Assembly (NCBI GenBank): GCA_021604105.1
Contig: BQIW01000010.1
Location: 1 to 64,000 of the forward strand
Direction of reading: 5' to 3'
DNA: 64,000 nt
Origin: Nitrospirales bacterium
Lineage (GTDB): Bacteria > Nitrospirota > Nitrospiria > Nitrospirales > UBA8639
Shown here: piece by piece, positions 43,870-52,296 of the stretch
Numbering within the stretch: the stretch's first letter is position 1
Layout of the letters: every line of letters starts with the position of its first letter
Notes under the pieces: generated by a model
What the model was told of the DNA's origin: nothing
Databases searched by the model: none
The model's input: only the letters and a program-made list of their open reading frames with translations
Made by a program: the position numbers and the translations under genes

Positions 43870-44210
43870 GAGGAGACAGGAAGATGAAAGGCGCGATCGG
43901 CTTTGGCAGCTAAATAAAAATCACTTTCGGTGAGGCCTTGAATCTTGTGAGTCCAAATTTCTACCTTGCATTTGCCCCAGGCTAAATATATATCAGGGTG
44001 ATGGCCCTCAAGTTCCGCCACATTCCCTACTCGATTAGTAAAAGCCAGGGCATCGGCAAAGTTGTCAAAGGTATAGGTTTTCTCAATATGTCCTTGAGCA
44101 TTGAGCGCCCATCCTGTTTCTAATTGAGCAAGCAGGTCCTGGATTTTTCGAGGTTCCAACGGAGGTACGCCCCCACGACAAGGAACGCATGTGTTATCTG
44201 CTAGACTCAT
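43866..44210 (-). CDS. phhB: Pterin-4a-carbinolamine dehydratase
   Basis: A 114-residue PCD/DCoH family protein that dehydrates 4a-hydroxytetrahydropterin, recycling the cofactor of aromatic amino-acid hydroxylases. The core TFDNFADALAFTNRVGNVAE followed by EGHHPDIYLAWGKCKVEIWT carries the conserved HHP catalytic motif, and GLTESDFYLAAKAD is the usual C-terminus. AAGGAGG lies 7 bases before the ATG. Its stop overlaps the start of the radical SAM gene (ATGA), so the two are translated together, an uncommon partnership. Confidence 0.93.
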   Translation of the reverse strand: MSLADNTCVPCRGGVPPLEPRKIQDLLAQLETGWALNAQGHIEKTYTFDNFADALAFTNRVGNVAELEGHHPDIYLAWGKCKVEIWTHKIQGLTESDFYLAAKADRAFHLPVSS

Positions 44211-44656
44211 GTGCTTCCTCCTTACATTCTGAACATTTCTGGTGGATTGCCTTTTACCCTATTCATGCCTTGTGCCAGGGAAAGCCTGTCTTCTTCCCAC
44301 CTCCTTCGTAAAAATAATATTGGAAGAGGTAAAAACTCCAGGCAATTGTGCGGTCATCCCATACCCCCTGGCAGACCACTAATTATAGACATCACCAGGT
44401 TCGGTGCACAATTCCAGCTAGGGGAGAGGAAGGTTTTTGTAGAAATGGACAGGGCATGCAGCCTTTTCCTTCCTTGCCTAACGATCATTTGACAACCTGA
44501 ATCCTGGACAGGTAGAAAAACACTCCAAAAGCTTAGGTCCTGCTGCTATTGGGCATTCTCGTCGTTATTCAGGACTCAAAGCTACCGTATGACAGATATC
44601 CTTCCCTCTTGAAATGAGCCGCGGAAGCCTATGCTAAGCGATCAGGGAGTTGTGTA
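44211..44656. other. Intergenic region between divergent genes
   Basis: About 446 bases upstream of both phhB and the protein at 44657. A 93-codon plus-strand frame is present but shows no conserved feature and no ribosome site. No leader-like small peptide with a plausible core for the radical SAM enzyme was found on either strand. Confidence 0.4.
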
Positions 44657-45217
44657 ATGCCAGTGAATGCTCTGCGAAAACCCGGGGCGAGAATGAGTCT
44701 GCATGAAGCTCTTGAGCGAGTGGAGAAACTCAAGCGGTTATCAGAAAGCAGTAATCCTCATGAGGCGGCATTGGCGGCCATGCGGTTGAAAGATTTTGAT
44801 GTGGAGGTGGCCAGATTTCCCCGCCCCGAACCTGTTGCCGAAGAAGTTTCCCCACCCGAGGACCAGGCTTACCTTAATAAAGTTGTGGAAATACTTGAGG
44901 AAATGCCCATTGTTCCCTACGAAACGTTAGATGAGATAGAGGTAGAACAATCTTCTGATAAATCGAAAGTCAATTGGGATGAACTCCATTTTGCCCTGGT
45001 GAAGAAAGCGCAGCGTATGGGGGCAGATGCCTTGATCCATATTCAATTAAAGGGAACCGCTGAGAAAAAGGTGCTTGGAGCCACGGCATTAAAATATCTC
45101 ACTCCCAAAGAGGTCTTGGAAATTCAACAATCCACGGCATTAGAGGATGCTGAGAAAGCCTACAAGCAGGCTCAAAAAGAGCGGCTTGATGAAGATCTAG
45201 CTCCTGGTATTGGCTAA
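44657..45217 (+). CDS. Hypothetical protein with DUF2786-like N-terminus
   Basis: A 186-residue cytoplasmic protein. GGGAG lies 7 bases before the ATG. Residues about 10-45 (ALERVEKLKRLSESSNPHEA followed by ALAAMRL) resemble the short DUF2786 helix-hairpin, though the zinc/cysteine-rich tail of some members is missing. Residues about 75-160 alternate beta and alpha (VVEILEEMPIVPYETLDEIE, KAQRMGADALIHIQL) like small YbjQ/heavy-metal-binding type folds. The C-terminus is a charged helix. No function is assigned; the two-part resemblance is weak. Confidence 0.7.
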   Translation: MPVNALRKPGARMSLHEALERVEKLKRLSESSNPHEAALAAMRLKDFDVEVARFPRPEPVAEEVSPPEDQAYLNKVVEILEEMPIVPYETLDEIEVEQSSDKSKVNWDELHFALVKKAQRMGADALIHIQLKGTAEKKVLGATALKYLTPKEVLEIQQSTALEDAEKAYKQAQKERLDEDLAPGIG

Positions 45218-45560
45218 CCAACAAATTTTTGTCAAAGTGAAAAAGACCTGGTAGGCTTCTAGGAGGAAACGAAAATAGGCAGCCACCCTCAAATTTTGGA
45301 TGGAGGACCTTCAATGAGTCGGAAGATTCATTGAACGCCATACTGCCTGCTAAAAAACAAAGGGACGACATGCACATGAGAATATGATATATTTTCTGAC
45401 GTGTTGACCCTCTCATCGCACCCTTGGCATTCTTTTTTTAATCCCCTCTTGTAATTTTTTCTCCTAGACTTCGGCTACGAGCAGAGAGAAATTTCACGGG
45501 TGGAAAAACCGTGAAAGCCGTTGCTATGGTCTCAAGTGGCGAAGTGTGAAGGAAGAGACC
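45218..45560. other. Intergenic leader with two hairpins
   Basis: About 340 bases before the PagL-like gene. It holds an imperfect hairpin with arms TTCAATGA and TCATTGAA near 45312-45337 and a perfect 8-bp hairpin TTTCACGG/CCGTGAAA at 45492-45516, 45 bases upstream of the start codon. No gene is seen. Confidence 0.45.
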
Positions 45561-46241
45561 ATGGCGTACTCAAGTCAGGGTTCATGCAGATTACTGTCAA
45601 GTTGTGGTGTGCTTGGCTGTTGCCACAACTCAACAAAAGGACCAACTGTGGAGAGAGGCAAAATTGTGTCCAAAGTTCCAGCGACTACAACCAGTGTCCT
45701 TGTGTTGACAGTGTGGCTCACGGTAATCCTTTCGGGCTTGGCCCACACAAAAGAGACTGAATTGGTTTCCGTTGGGATACGGGGAGGGATCAATTCTGAA
45801 ACCCTTGGCATTCCGCCGACCGAAAAGGAAGATTTTGAGCAATATGATGTATTTGCTGTGATCGGAACTCCTTGGAGTTGGGATTTTCCCTCTTCTGGAT
45901 GGGATATCCGTTTTATGTTTAATGTGGCCGCCGGGACGTTAAGGGCAGCAGGAGATTCCGGGTTTATTGGAGAGTTAGGTCCCGGCTTTGCATTCACGAA
46001 GTCAAGCTGGAGACTCACCTTCGATATTGGCGGCGGTCCGGCGTATCTGAGCGAGGAGAAGTATGGCCGCCAAGATATAGGAGGACCCGTTCAAATTATT
46101 GGGCACGGCGGCCTTACCTATCATCTTCCCTGGAACGTATCTGCCGGGTATCGATTCCATCATATGTCGGATGCCTCGATGTACGGCAGTAATAATCGCG
46201 GAGTTGATCTACATATGCTCGAACTGAGCTACCGGTTCTGA
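45561..46241 (+). CDS. PagL-like lipid A deacylase / acyloxyacyl hydrolase family protein
   Basis: About 226 residues using the ATG at 45561 (GGAAGAG just upstream); a GTG five codons earlier is possible. A long N-terminal region ends in the hydrophobic segment TSVLVLTVWLTVILSGLAH, a likely signal. The mature part is an outer-membrane beta-barrel of about 160 residues with alternating aromatic strands. The C-terminal GYRFHHMSDASMYGSNNRG and MLELSYRF match the PagL region with catalytic His and Ser in the HxSxA-like context and a terminal aromatic. It would trim an acyl chain from lipid A. The catalytic Glu is not certain by eye. Confidence 0.7.
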   Translation: MAYSSQGSCRLLSSCGVLGCCHNSTKGPTVERGKIVSKVPATTTSVLVLTVWLTVILSGLAHTKETELVSVGIRGGINSETLGIPPTEKEDFEQYDVFAVIGTPWSWDFPSSGWDIRFMFNVAAGTLRAAGDSGFIGELGPGFAFTKSSWRLTFDIGGGPAYLSEEKYGRQDIGGPVQIIGHGGLTYHLPWNVSAGYRFHHMSDASMYGSNNRGVDLHMLELSYRF

Positions 46242-46309
46242 AGGTGTTTAAGAAGATTTCTGCCATTATGGGGATTGCGCTCCGTGAAGGAACTCCCGCT
46301 TTACCTTAC

Positions 46310-46519
46310 GGGTCGGTTCAAAAAATCCGCCAGCGGCGTTCTCGCCATTTTCCCGTGCTCCCGTACTCAGCGTACGCTCCGCGCGTAAAAACGGCTGCGG
46401 CCTTGCTGGACGGACCCTTCGGGAAGACTCTGGGCATGCTTTTTTGAACCGACCCATAGCCCTTGATAAGGAATCTCATCCTGCGCAAATTTGCCCCTGA
46501 ACATCCTTATTATTCAACA
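46310..46519 (-). repeat. Palindromic repeat family, full-length copy (R4)
   Basis: A 210-bp copy in the opposite orientation to R2. The inner unit (46310-46455) has identical 16-base inverted ends GGGTCGGTTCAAAAAA. The outer tail ends CCTTATTATTCAACA. The core keeps CGTACTCAGCGTACGCTCCG. It lies between the convergent PagL-like and sthA genes. Confidence 0.9.
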
Positions 46520-46611
46520 CTCCCCTTATTTCTCTTTCAGTGGCGGAATCATTCATCTGATGACGGTGGCTGTCTGGGAAAAGAACATCCGAATAAAAAG
46601 AGACTCGTTGT

Positions 46612-48006
46612 TTAGCGCTGGCGTTGCTTGGCGATGTCGAGTGCGGCAACCCGGTAGGTTTCGGCGAGAGTGGGGAAGTTAAAAATGTTGTCAATGAATC
46701 GGTCGATAGGCATATTATGCAGCAATCCCATCTGGCCAATATGAATCAGTTCGGTTGCTCCTTCCCCGACGATATGAATGCCTAAAAGGAGCTCGCCTTT
46801 TGGGTCGGCGATCATTTTGAGTAACCCATTGGTCATGCCGGAGATCTGGCCTCTGGCAATTTCATGAAACCTCGCTCTTCCCACTGTCGCTCCGCCGTAG
46901 GTGGCGGTGGCTTCCTGCTCGCTTAATCCCACGCTCGACATTTCAGGAATAGTATAGATTCCCAGGGGAATATGCTCAGGAGCGATGCCGGCGTCGAGAG
47001 CCAGAGCATGACAGACGGCACGTCGGCCCTGTTCCATGGAGCAGGATGCCAGCGACGGGGGGCCAATGACGTCACCGACGGCATAGATATGGGGAACCGG
47101 AGTTTGGCAGTGGTTGTTGACCGGAATGAGCCCACGAGTCGTCGGGTGTATACCGGTGGCCTGTAAGTGTAAATGTTCCAGATTGGCCACTCGTCCGAGG
47201 GCCACCAACACCTTTTCACTTTCCAGCGTTTCACCACTTTCTAAAACGGTGGTTACTTTAGAGCATCCGTCCCACTGGACTGTGTCGATTTTTTGTCCAC
47301 CCCGATAGTGCCCTCCGGTTTTTTTAAACCCTTCACAAAATTCATCGGTAAGTTCTTGATCCAAAAATTTGAGCGGGCGGTCCGCCGTATCCACCATGGT
47401 GACTTGCACGCCCAGTAAGGCAAAAATTGAGGCGTATTCACTGGCGATGACGCCACCTCCCAAAACGGTCAGGGATTTCGGCAAATACACCAGGGAGAGA
47501 ATGGAATCGCTGTCCAGAATATGTTCGTGGTCGATGGGAATATTATCAGGGATACGTGGACGCGAGCCGGTGGCGACGAGGATAATCGGAGCTGTGACGA
47601 GCGCGGCAGTGCCGTCAATTTTTTGGATTCGCACTTCATGGTCGGACACAAAGCCCGCGCGACCATGAAGGCAGTCAATTCCATTCCGGGTGAGTTGGTC
47701 CTTCATGAATTTCCCATGCGCGCGCACGACCCGATCCAAGCGGGTCATCAGGTTAGTGATTTTGACATCGTCGCGCATGCGGAATTCAAAGACCTCAGTT
47801 GTCTGGAGAAATCGCACCATTTGAAGGGCGCTTTCCCGTAACGTTTTACTGGGAATGGTTCCCTGATAGACGCACGCCCCTCCCACCTCGCGGGTTTGCT
47901 CGATAAGGGCTACCTGCTTTCCGGCTTTGGCGCCTTGAATGGCGGCTTTTTGTCCTGCCGGGCCGCTCCCGATCACAATAAGATCATATGGGGCAGGTGA
48001 CGTCAT
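46612..48006 (-). CDS. sthA: Soluble pyridine nucleotide transhydrogenase (SthA-like)
   Basis: A 464-residue flavoprotein that moves hydride between NADPH and NAD. It starts at the ATG at 48006, which overlaps the stop of the HDOD gene (ATGA). The FAD motif is IVIGSGPAGQKAAIQGAKAG, followed by EVGGACVYQGTIPSKTLRE. The second cysteine of the usual disulfide is replaced by Thr as in SthA, which separates it from lipoamide dehydrogenase. The second Rossmann motif is LTVLGGGVIASEYASIFALL, then YAVGDVIGPPSLASCSMEQG. The C-terminal dimer interface is typical (HIVGEGATELIHIGQMGLLH). Confidence 0.93.
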   Translation of the reverse strand: MTSPAPYDLIVIGSGPAGQKAAIQGAKAGKQVALIEQTREVGGACVYQGTIPSKTLRESALQMVRFLQTTEVFEFRMRDDVKITNLMTRLDRVVRAHGKFMKDQLTRNGIDCLHGRAGFVSDHEVRIQKIDGTAALVTAPIILVATGSRPRIPDNIPIDHEHILDSDSILSLVYLPKSLTVLGGGVIASEYASIFALLGVQVTMVDTADRPLKFLDQELTDEFCEGFKKTGGHYRGGQKIDTVQWDGCSKVTTVLESGETLESEKVLVALGRVANLEHLHLQATGIHPTTRGLIPVNNHCQTPVPHIYAVGDVIGPPSLASCSMEQGRRAVCHALALDAGIAPEHIPLGIYTIPEMSSVGLSEQEATATYGGATVGRARFHEIARGQISGMTNGLLKMIADPKGELLLGIHIVGEGATELIHIGQMGLLHNMPIDRFIDNIFNFPTLAETYRVAALDIAKQRQR

Positions 48007-48878
48007 GGCAAAAAACACTCCACACTTGCCCTGACGGACTCGCGCAATTCCAGAAGGGCCGCCATGTCTTCAGGGTAAAAATTCAGATCCTGCACGATCG
48101 GGAGTGTGAGCAGGGTATGTTCGTCATGTGTTGAATCCCCAAGCATGACAGAGGCCAGATGATGAGCAAGGCAGGTGATCATGGCTCCTTTTGTGGGGGA
48201 AAGGCCTTGGTGGTACTGGTCGTCCTGGTAGTAGCGGATCGTTTCCTGTACCGGATCGGGCAGTTGCCAGACTGCGGCCAATTTAGAGCCTGCTATGACG
48301 TGAAACTCTTCGAAAAGGGATTCAACGGTGGTCCAGGAAAACGGCTCCGCTGATTGGTGGGGTGATTGGGAGAGCAGATGAAGAATGGCAGGTTTCCCGA
48401 TGGTATGCAGGAGCCCGCACAAAAAGGCGTTTTCCACATTATGACGGATGCGTCTGGCGATTTCTTTTCCGAACAGTCCTGTCGCTAAGGCGTGCCGCCA
48501 GAGGTTCCGTACTTCTTTCTCATAGCCGGTCGTATGAAATATGCCATTTTGAACCGACACCGAAAATGCTAACCCGGCCAACATCGTCAACCCTAACCAT
48601 GTAACGGCTTGTTGCAGCGAGACGATAGGGGTGCGAGTCGAATAGGCAGGGGAATTGGCAATGCGGAGGATCTGTCCCGCAAGGGCTTGATCCTGTTGAA
48701 TCAATGCAGACAGTTTTGAGGCGTCCGCATCCGGATCGTTTGAAAGCAGAAGAACCCGATTGGCCACCACGGGTAGGAGAGGAAGATCCAGATTGCCTCG
48801 TCCCAATTGATCGATCAGAAAGGAACGAAGGGTTTCCCTCTTTTCTTCTGCCAAAGGAGTGATCATGGAGTGTGCCAT
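48003..48878 (-). CDS. HDOD-domain protein
   Basis: A 291-residue cytoplasmic signalling-type protein. Residues about 20-215 form an HDOD domain (LPLLPVVANRVLLLSNDPDA, LIQQDQALAGQILRIANSPA, VTWLGLTMLAGLAFS, NAFLCGLLHTIGKPAIL). The HD dyad is HT, as expected for non-catalytic HDOD. It is translationally coupled to sthA by a 4-base overlap, an unusual pairing. HDOD proteins often take part in c-di-GMP or stress signalling; this one has no attached output domain. The function is unknown. Confidence 0.88.
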   Translation of the reverse strand: MAHSMITPLAEEKRETLRSFLIDQLGRGNLDLPLLPVVANRVLLLSNDPDADASKLSALIQQDQALAGQILRIANSPAYSTRTPIVSLQQAVTWLGLTMLAGLAFSVSVQNGIFHTTGYEKEVRNLWRHALATGLFGKEIARRIRHNVENAFLCGLLHTIGKPAILHLLSQSPHQSAEPFSWTTVESLFEEFHVIAGSKLAAVWQLPDPVQETIRYYQDDQYHQGLSPTKGAMITCLAHHLASVMLGDSTHDEHTLLTLPIVQDLNFYPEDMAALLELRESVRASVECFLP

Positions 48879-48880
48879 GT

Positions 48881-48993
48881 CTCAACTTGTCGGTTTTCGA
48901 GAAACAACCTTTAGAATTGTCCAGTTATGCCGGGTATCGGATAAAAAAGAAAAATGAAATCGGGTGGCGTGGGCCGCCAGCTCAACTTGTCGG
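48881..48993. repeat. Direct repeat CTCAACTTGTCGG upstream of the HDOD gene
   Basis: The 13-base sequence CTCAACTTGTCGG occurs at 48881-48893 and again at 48981-48993, exactly 100 bases apart, beginning 3 bases upstream of the HDOD start codon. It could be a regulator site or the trace of a short duplication. Confidence 0.5.
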
Positions 48994-49191
48994 AGTCTCA
49001 CCAATGAGTGGCAGTAATGACAGCCCTCTTTATTGGCCGAAGGAGTCCTCTCACATCCCTGTCCGATGCGACCAAGTCTTTCAGTAAAAATGCTTCTCTA
49101 AAATATAAGCTATCCTCTTGATGAGGTTTCCCTATGTCTGTCGAGACCTGGATGAGATCTCATCCTCACCATCGGGGTATGGTTTATCATC

Positions 49192-49440
49192 GGGCCGTTG
49201 AAAAAAGCCGCCACCGGCGTTCCCTGCCTTCGCCGGAGCGGCTTCGCGCAGGCAGGCTGCCATTTTCCCGTGCTCACGTACTGGAAGTACGCTCTGCGCG
49301 CAATACAAAAGTTGTGTCCTTCAGGACACGGCAGACAATGTGCGGCCTTGCTGGACAAGCTTTTTTGAACTGCCCAGAGGCCTCAAATATATGAGGGGCC
49401 TGTGGGTCAAAATGCCCTTGGAAATTATTATTATTCAACA
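49192..49440 (-). repeat. Palindromic repeat family, expanded copy with extra hairpins (R5)
   Basis: A 249-bp copy. It starts GGGCCGTTGAAAAAAGCCGC and ends TTATTATTCAACA. Compared with R4 and R6 it carries added segments: TGCCT...AGGCA near 49225-49255, GTGTCCTTCAGGACAC near 49313-49328, and a CCTCAAATATATGAGG hairpin near 49380. The inner inverted end GCTTTTTTGAACTGCCC is diverged. Confidence 0.85.
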
Positions 49441-49552
49441 CTCCCATCATGGTTGGCCTGGACTGACGGGGTGGTCTACAGTCAATCGAAGGGTCGATTG
49501 GCAAAGGGTCTGAAGCAGTGGGTTGAGGAGAGGCCTGAAAAAGGAGATAGCT

Positions 49553-50272
49553 ATGAAACGGTTGGAAGGTAAAATCGCGGTGGTCACGGGAAGTAGCAGC
49601 GGGATTGGAAAAGCCATTGCCCTTCGATTCGGGGAAGAGGGAGCCACGGTAGTAGTGGCTGCCAGGCGATTCGATTTATGTCAAAAAACTGCGAAGAAAA
49701 TTAAAGAGGGTGGCGGAAACGCCCATGCTCAACAAACGGATATTTCTCAGGAAAAACAAGTCGACCTGCTTATACAGGAAACCCTAAAGCGTTTTGGGCG
49801 TCTCGATATTCTTGTCAATAATGCCGGAGTGGTTGGAGGAGGACGGGTGGCTGATACCTCTACAAAAATGTTTGATGAGGTGGTGGGTACCAATTTGCGA
49901 GGGACCTTTTTCTGTTGCCGAGCCGGGTTTCAACAGATGAAAAGACAAGGAGGCGGGCTTATCATTAATATCTCCAGTGTAGCCGGTGTTCAGGCCTGGG
50001 CAGGAACAGGCACATACAGCGCCACCAAGCATGGCATCATGGCATTAACCAAGTCGCTGGCCGATGAAGGGCGTGCCTTTCATATTAAAGTGAGTGCGAT
50101 CTGCCCGGGTGGTGTAGCCGATGAATTGGTGGATGCGACACCTGAGGAAATCCTCAACAGTGAAAAGATCAATCCCTATGATGTGGCCGAAGCCGCCATA
50201 TTTTTGGCGACATTGGGGTACCATACGGTTGTGCATCAGATTGTGCTGGATCGGTTAGGGGCTGATTGGTAA
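49553..50272 (+). CDS. SDR-family NAD(P)-dependent oxidoreductase
   Basis: A 239-residue classical short-chain dehydrogenase. The ATG at 49553 has AAAGGAG 6-7 bases upstream; an extension to 49523 is not supported. Motifs are TGSSSGIG (cofactor loop), the NNAG strand in LDILVNNAGVVGGG, and the catalytic Ser in INISSVAGV with YSATKHG (YxxxK). The arginine pair in VVAARR after strand 2 suggests NADP(H). The C-terminus is shorter than average. It stands alone with a bidirectional terminator after it. The substrate is unknown. Confidence 0.9.
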   Translation: MKRLEGKIAVVTGSSSGIGKAIALRFGEEGATVVVAARRFDLCQKTAKKIKEGGGNAHAQQTDISQEKQVDLLIQETLKRFGRLDILVNNAGVVGGGRVADTSTKMFDEVVGTNLRGTFFCCRAGFQQMKRQGGGLIINISSVAGVQAWAGTGTYSATKHGIMALTKSLADEGRAFHIKVSAICPGGVADELVDATPEEILNSEKINPYDVAEAAIFLATLGYHTVVHQIVLDRLGADW

Positions 50273-50308
50273 GGAACGGCTAGACTTGAATTGAGAAAAC
50301 ATGCCCAT

Positions 50309-50350
50309 AAAAAAACGACCTTCCTGGATAAGCCTTGGAAGGTCGTTTTT
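50309..50350. terminator. Bidirectional intrinsic terminator
   Basis: A stem AACGACCTTCC with GGAAGGTCGTT is flanked by A-run and T-run, so it works in both directions. It separates the SDR gene from the converging small acidic protein gene. Confidence 0.9.
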
Positions 50351-50400
50351 CAATCAGACTGACAGACTGAAAGAAAAATTATGTAGACCAAACGAAAAGA

Positions 50401-50610
50401 CTACTTCTCGTCTTTTTCTCCCTCAGTTTCATCGTCTTTTTCGTTCATCTTTTGATCGTCCTTTTCGCCTTCTTCATCCTTATCCCCATCTGAGCCTAAG
50501 GGAAAGGTGTTCTGAATGGACGAATTGTCAGCCAAGGACCCGGCGAAGGTCATTCCGCCAAAGGACAAGGCAATAAGTAAGGTCAATAAAACAGTGAATA
50601 ATTTAACCAT
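50401..50610 (-). CDS. Small secreted highly acidic protein
   Basis: A 69-residue protein with a clear signal peptide (LFTVLLTLLIALSFGGMTFA, cleavage after FAG or TFA) and a mature tail of about 45 residues that is mostly Asp, Glu and Lys, for example KDEEGEKDDQKMNEKDD. It has no cysteine and no fold signal. It lies opposite a bidirectional terminator and has its own leader with AGGG before the ATG. Acidic secreted peptides may bind metal ions, but nothing here proves a role. Confidence 0.65.
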   Translation of the reverse strand: MVKLFTVLLTLLIALSFGGMTFAGSLADNSSIQNTFPLGSDGDKDEEGEKDDQKMNEKDDETEGEKDEK

Positions 50611-51142
50611 GATTCAGCCCTCCAAAATTAATAAAGGTTAACTACGTTCTCCCTAAGAATCATCTTGGGAGAAGGAAACTGAACACTCACAGGGTGAGTT
50701 AAGACAGCAAAACTTATTCCACGGTTTTTGAAAAGATCAAAAACCGTAACGCATTGTTTTTGTTGGTAAAATTTAACTGTCATCCCTGGTGAATTTATGA
50801 AGAAATTCTAATAATTTCACCAAAAATAAAATCAAGTCCAGAAAACAATCAGAAAATTCACAAAAAACGATTAAAATACAATGGCTTGTTTGACAATATA
50901 TTTAGAAAAATTCTTTTGAGTTCTCATCCTTCCACACTGTATGGGTTGCCCTCCATGAGTATGGTTTTCACTTCATCTGTTTTCAGACCTAACCACTGGC
51001 GGGGAGCAGAAAAATGAACAAAAATAAGTCTAAAGGACTAGAGAGCCAATCACATAAAAGCGATGGTTCAAAATGATATGACCGAGGTGACTAAGAAGGG
51101 AAATTGAGTCGGGGAACAGCCAGACCCTGAAGATCATGGCAA
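50611..51142. other. AT-rich intergenic leader with an 11-bp hairpin
   Basis: About 530 bases upstream of the small acidic protein with no gene. ACGGTTTTTGA and TCAAAAACCGT at 50721-50747 form a perfect 11-bp inverted repeat with a 5-base loop, without a T-run. Positions 50750-50930 are very AT-rich, as in strong promoters or bound regions. Confidence 0.5.
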
Positions 51143-51328
51143 GGGTCTGTTGAAAAAAGCCGCCAGCGGCGTTCTCGCCCTTTTCCCGTGCTCACGTACT
51201 CAGCGTACGCTCCGCGCGTACAAACGGCTGCGGCCTGGCTGGACGGACCCTTCGGGAAGACTCAGGGCATGCTTTTTTGAACCGACCCGTAGCCTTTGAT
51301 GAGGAATCTCATCCTGCGTTATTCAACA
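51143..51328 (-). repeat. Palindromic repeat family, full-length copy (R6)
   Basis: A 186-bp copy. The inner unit (51143-51288) starts GGGTCTGTTGAAAAAAGC and ends GCTTTTTTGAACCGACCC. The core has CGTGCTCACGTACTCAGCGT. The outer tail GCGTTATTCAACA is shorter than in R4 because the ACATCCTT part is lost. Confidence 0.9.
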
Positions 51329-51540
51329 CTCCCTGGCAACGAAAATGGGGGAATGATCAACGTCGAAAAAAAGGAGCCCTGAAAAAACGAATCACGGGTC
51401 CTTTTCTGGTCCTTTTTGGGATGGGTCCACATTTCCCTTTTGTTTGAAATAATCTCACCAACCTCCGCGAGATTTAACAGCCGATGCTCGCGGCAAAGCT
51501 TGCGAACGGAATCGAGGGTTTTTTCAGTAGATATCGCCGG

Positions 51541-51892
51541 TCACATCGCGGTATGTGCGGCGGTATGTGCGCTGAAATACGGCGAAGGCACAGTGGGGTA
51601 GGCACGATAGATATGGCGGAAGACGTCCTCGGTTTTGATCTCCACATCCTGTTCGGCAAAGCAACCTACCGGCAGGCCGGTACTTTCATTCCAGAGAAAA
51701 TCATATATCGCCTGGCGAACGGCATCCCGGGTCGCTTCTTTCTCACGCCACTGATCTACCCGCAGCTTTTCTTCCTTCAAGCGAGCAAGTAATTTTGTCG
51801 CAACCGCCTTGATACGTTGGATTTCGGATGGCTTCAAGTCCGGCTTTTACAGCAGGTCGAAAATGGCCAGGGACCACTCAATTGCATTGTTC
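51541..51892 (-). pseudogene. C-terminal relic of a type I restriction subunit (hsdR)
   Basis: The minus strand reads NNAIEWSLAIFDLL, then a stop (TAA at 51849-51847), then KPDLKPSEIQRIKAVATKLL and on to DVFRHIYRAYPTVPSPYF. This matches the helical C-terminal end of HsdR (DUF3387-like). The rest of the gene (DEAD helicase and nuclease) is missing. It is therefore a fragment and not a functional gene; the 98-codon open piece should not be annotated as a protein. It is a trace of a lost restriction locus next to the fic gene. Confidence 0.65.
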
Positions 51893-52296
51893 ATGTTTCA
51901 TGAACAGGGTAATTTCATGAACATGAAGGTATAGGAAAGGAAACTCAGCTTATTGCAGGTTTTCATAGCAAATGCTCCGCATCGTCCAACGATCGGGTGT
52001 ACTCTTCAATTTGTCAGGGCTTGTTTCTGTGGCCTCCATGAGAACGCATGTTTGGGAGGATGTTCCGCTGTTTCCTTTTTACAGGTTTAAAGAAATATGC
52101 CGCTTGACTGGTCTGGTGCCATTCAACCAAGCCAGTATTTTCTTACGAGCTAACTGGAGCAAAGAGTGGATTGCTGCAGACACGTGGGCCCAAATGCAGA
52201 TTCATTTTGTTATAACGATTTGGTTTTCCCTAAGCCTTCCGTCAACGCGGCAGTTCCCCAATCCTTAAGCTTCTGTTTTCTCTGATCACCCATTGG
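51892..52296. other. Intergenic region with an inverted repeat
   Basis: About 400 bases between the hsdR relic and fic. Near 51893-51929 TTCATGTTTCATGAA and TTCATGAACATGAA form a long interrupted inverted repeat. No gene is recognised; a 98-codon plus-strand frame lacks motifs. Confidence 0.4.

Noticed and set aside
44211-44492. 93-codon frame next to the radical SAM gene as a RiPP precursor
   Set aside because: It is on the opposite strand, has no leader/core pattern and no ribosome site.
51541-51837. 98-codon ORF as a real gene
   Set aside because: It is the C-terminal end of HsdR with an upstream in-frame stop and no N-terminal domains.
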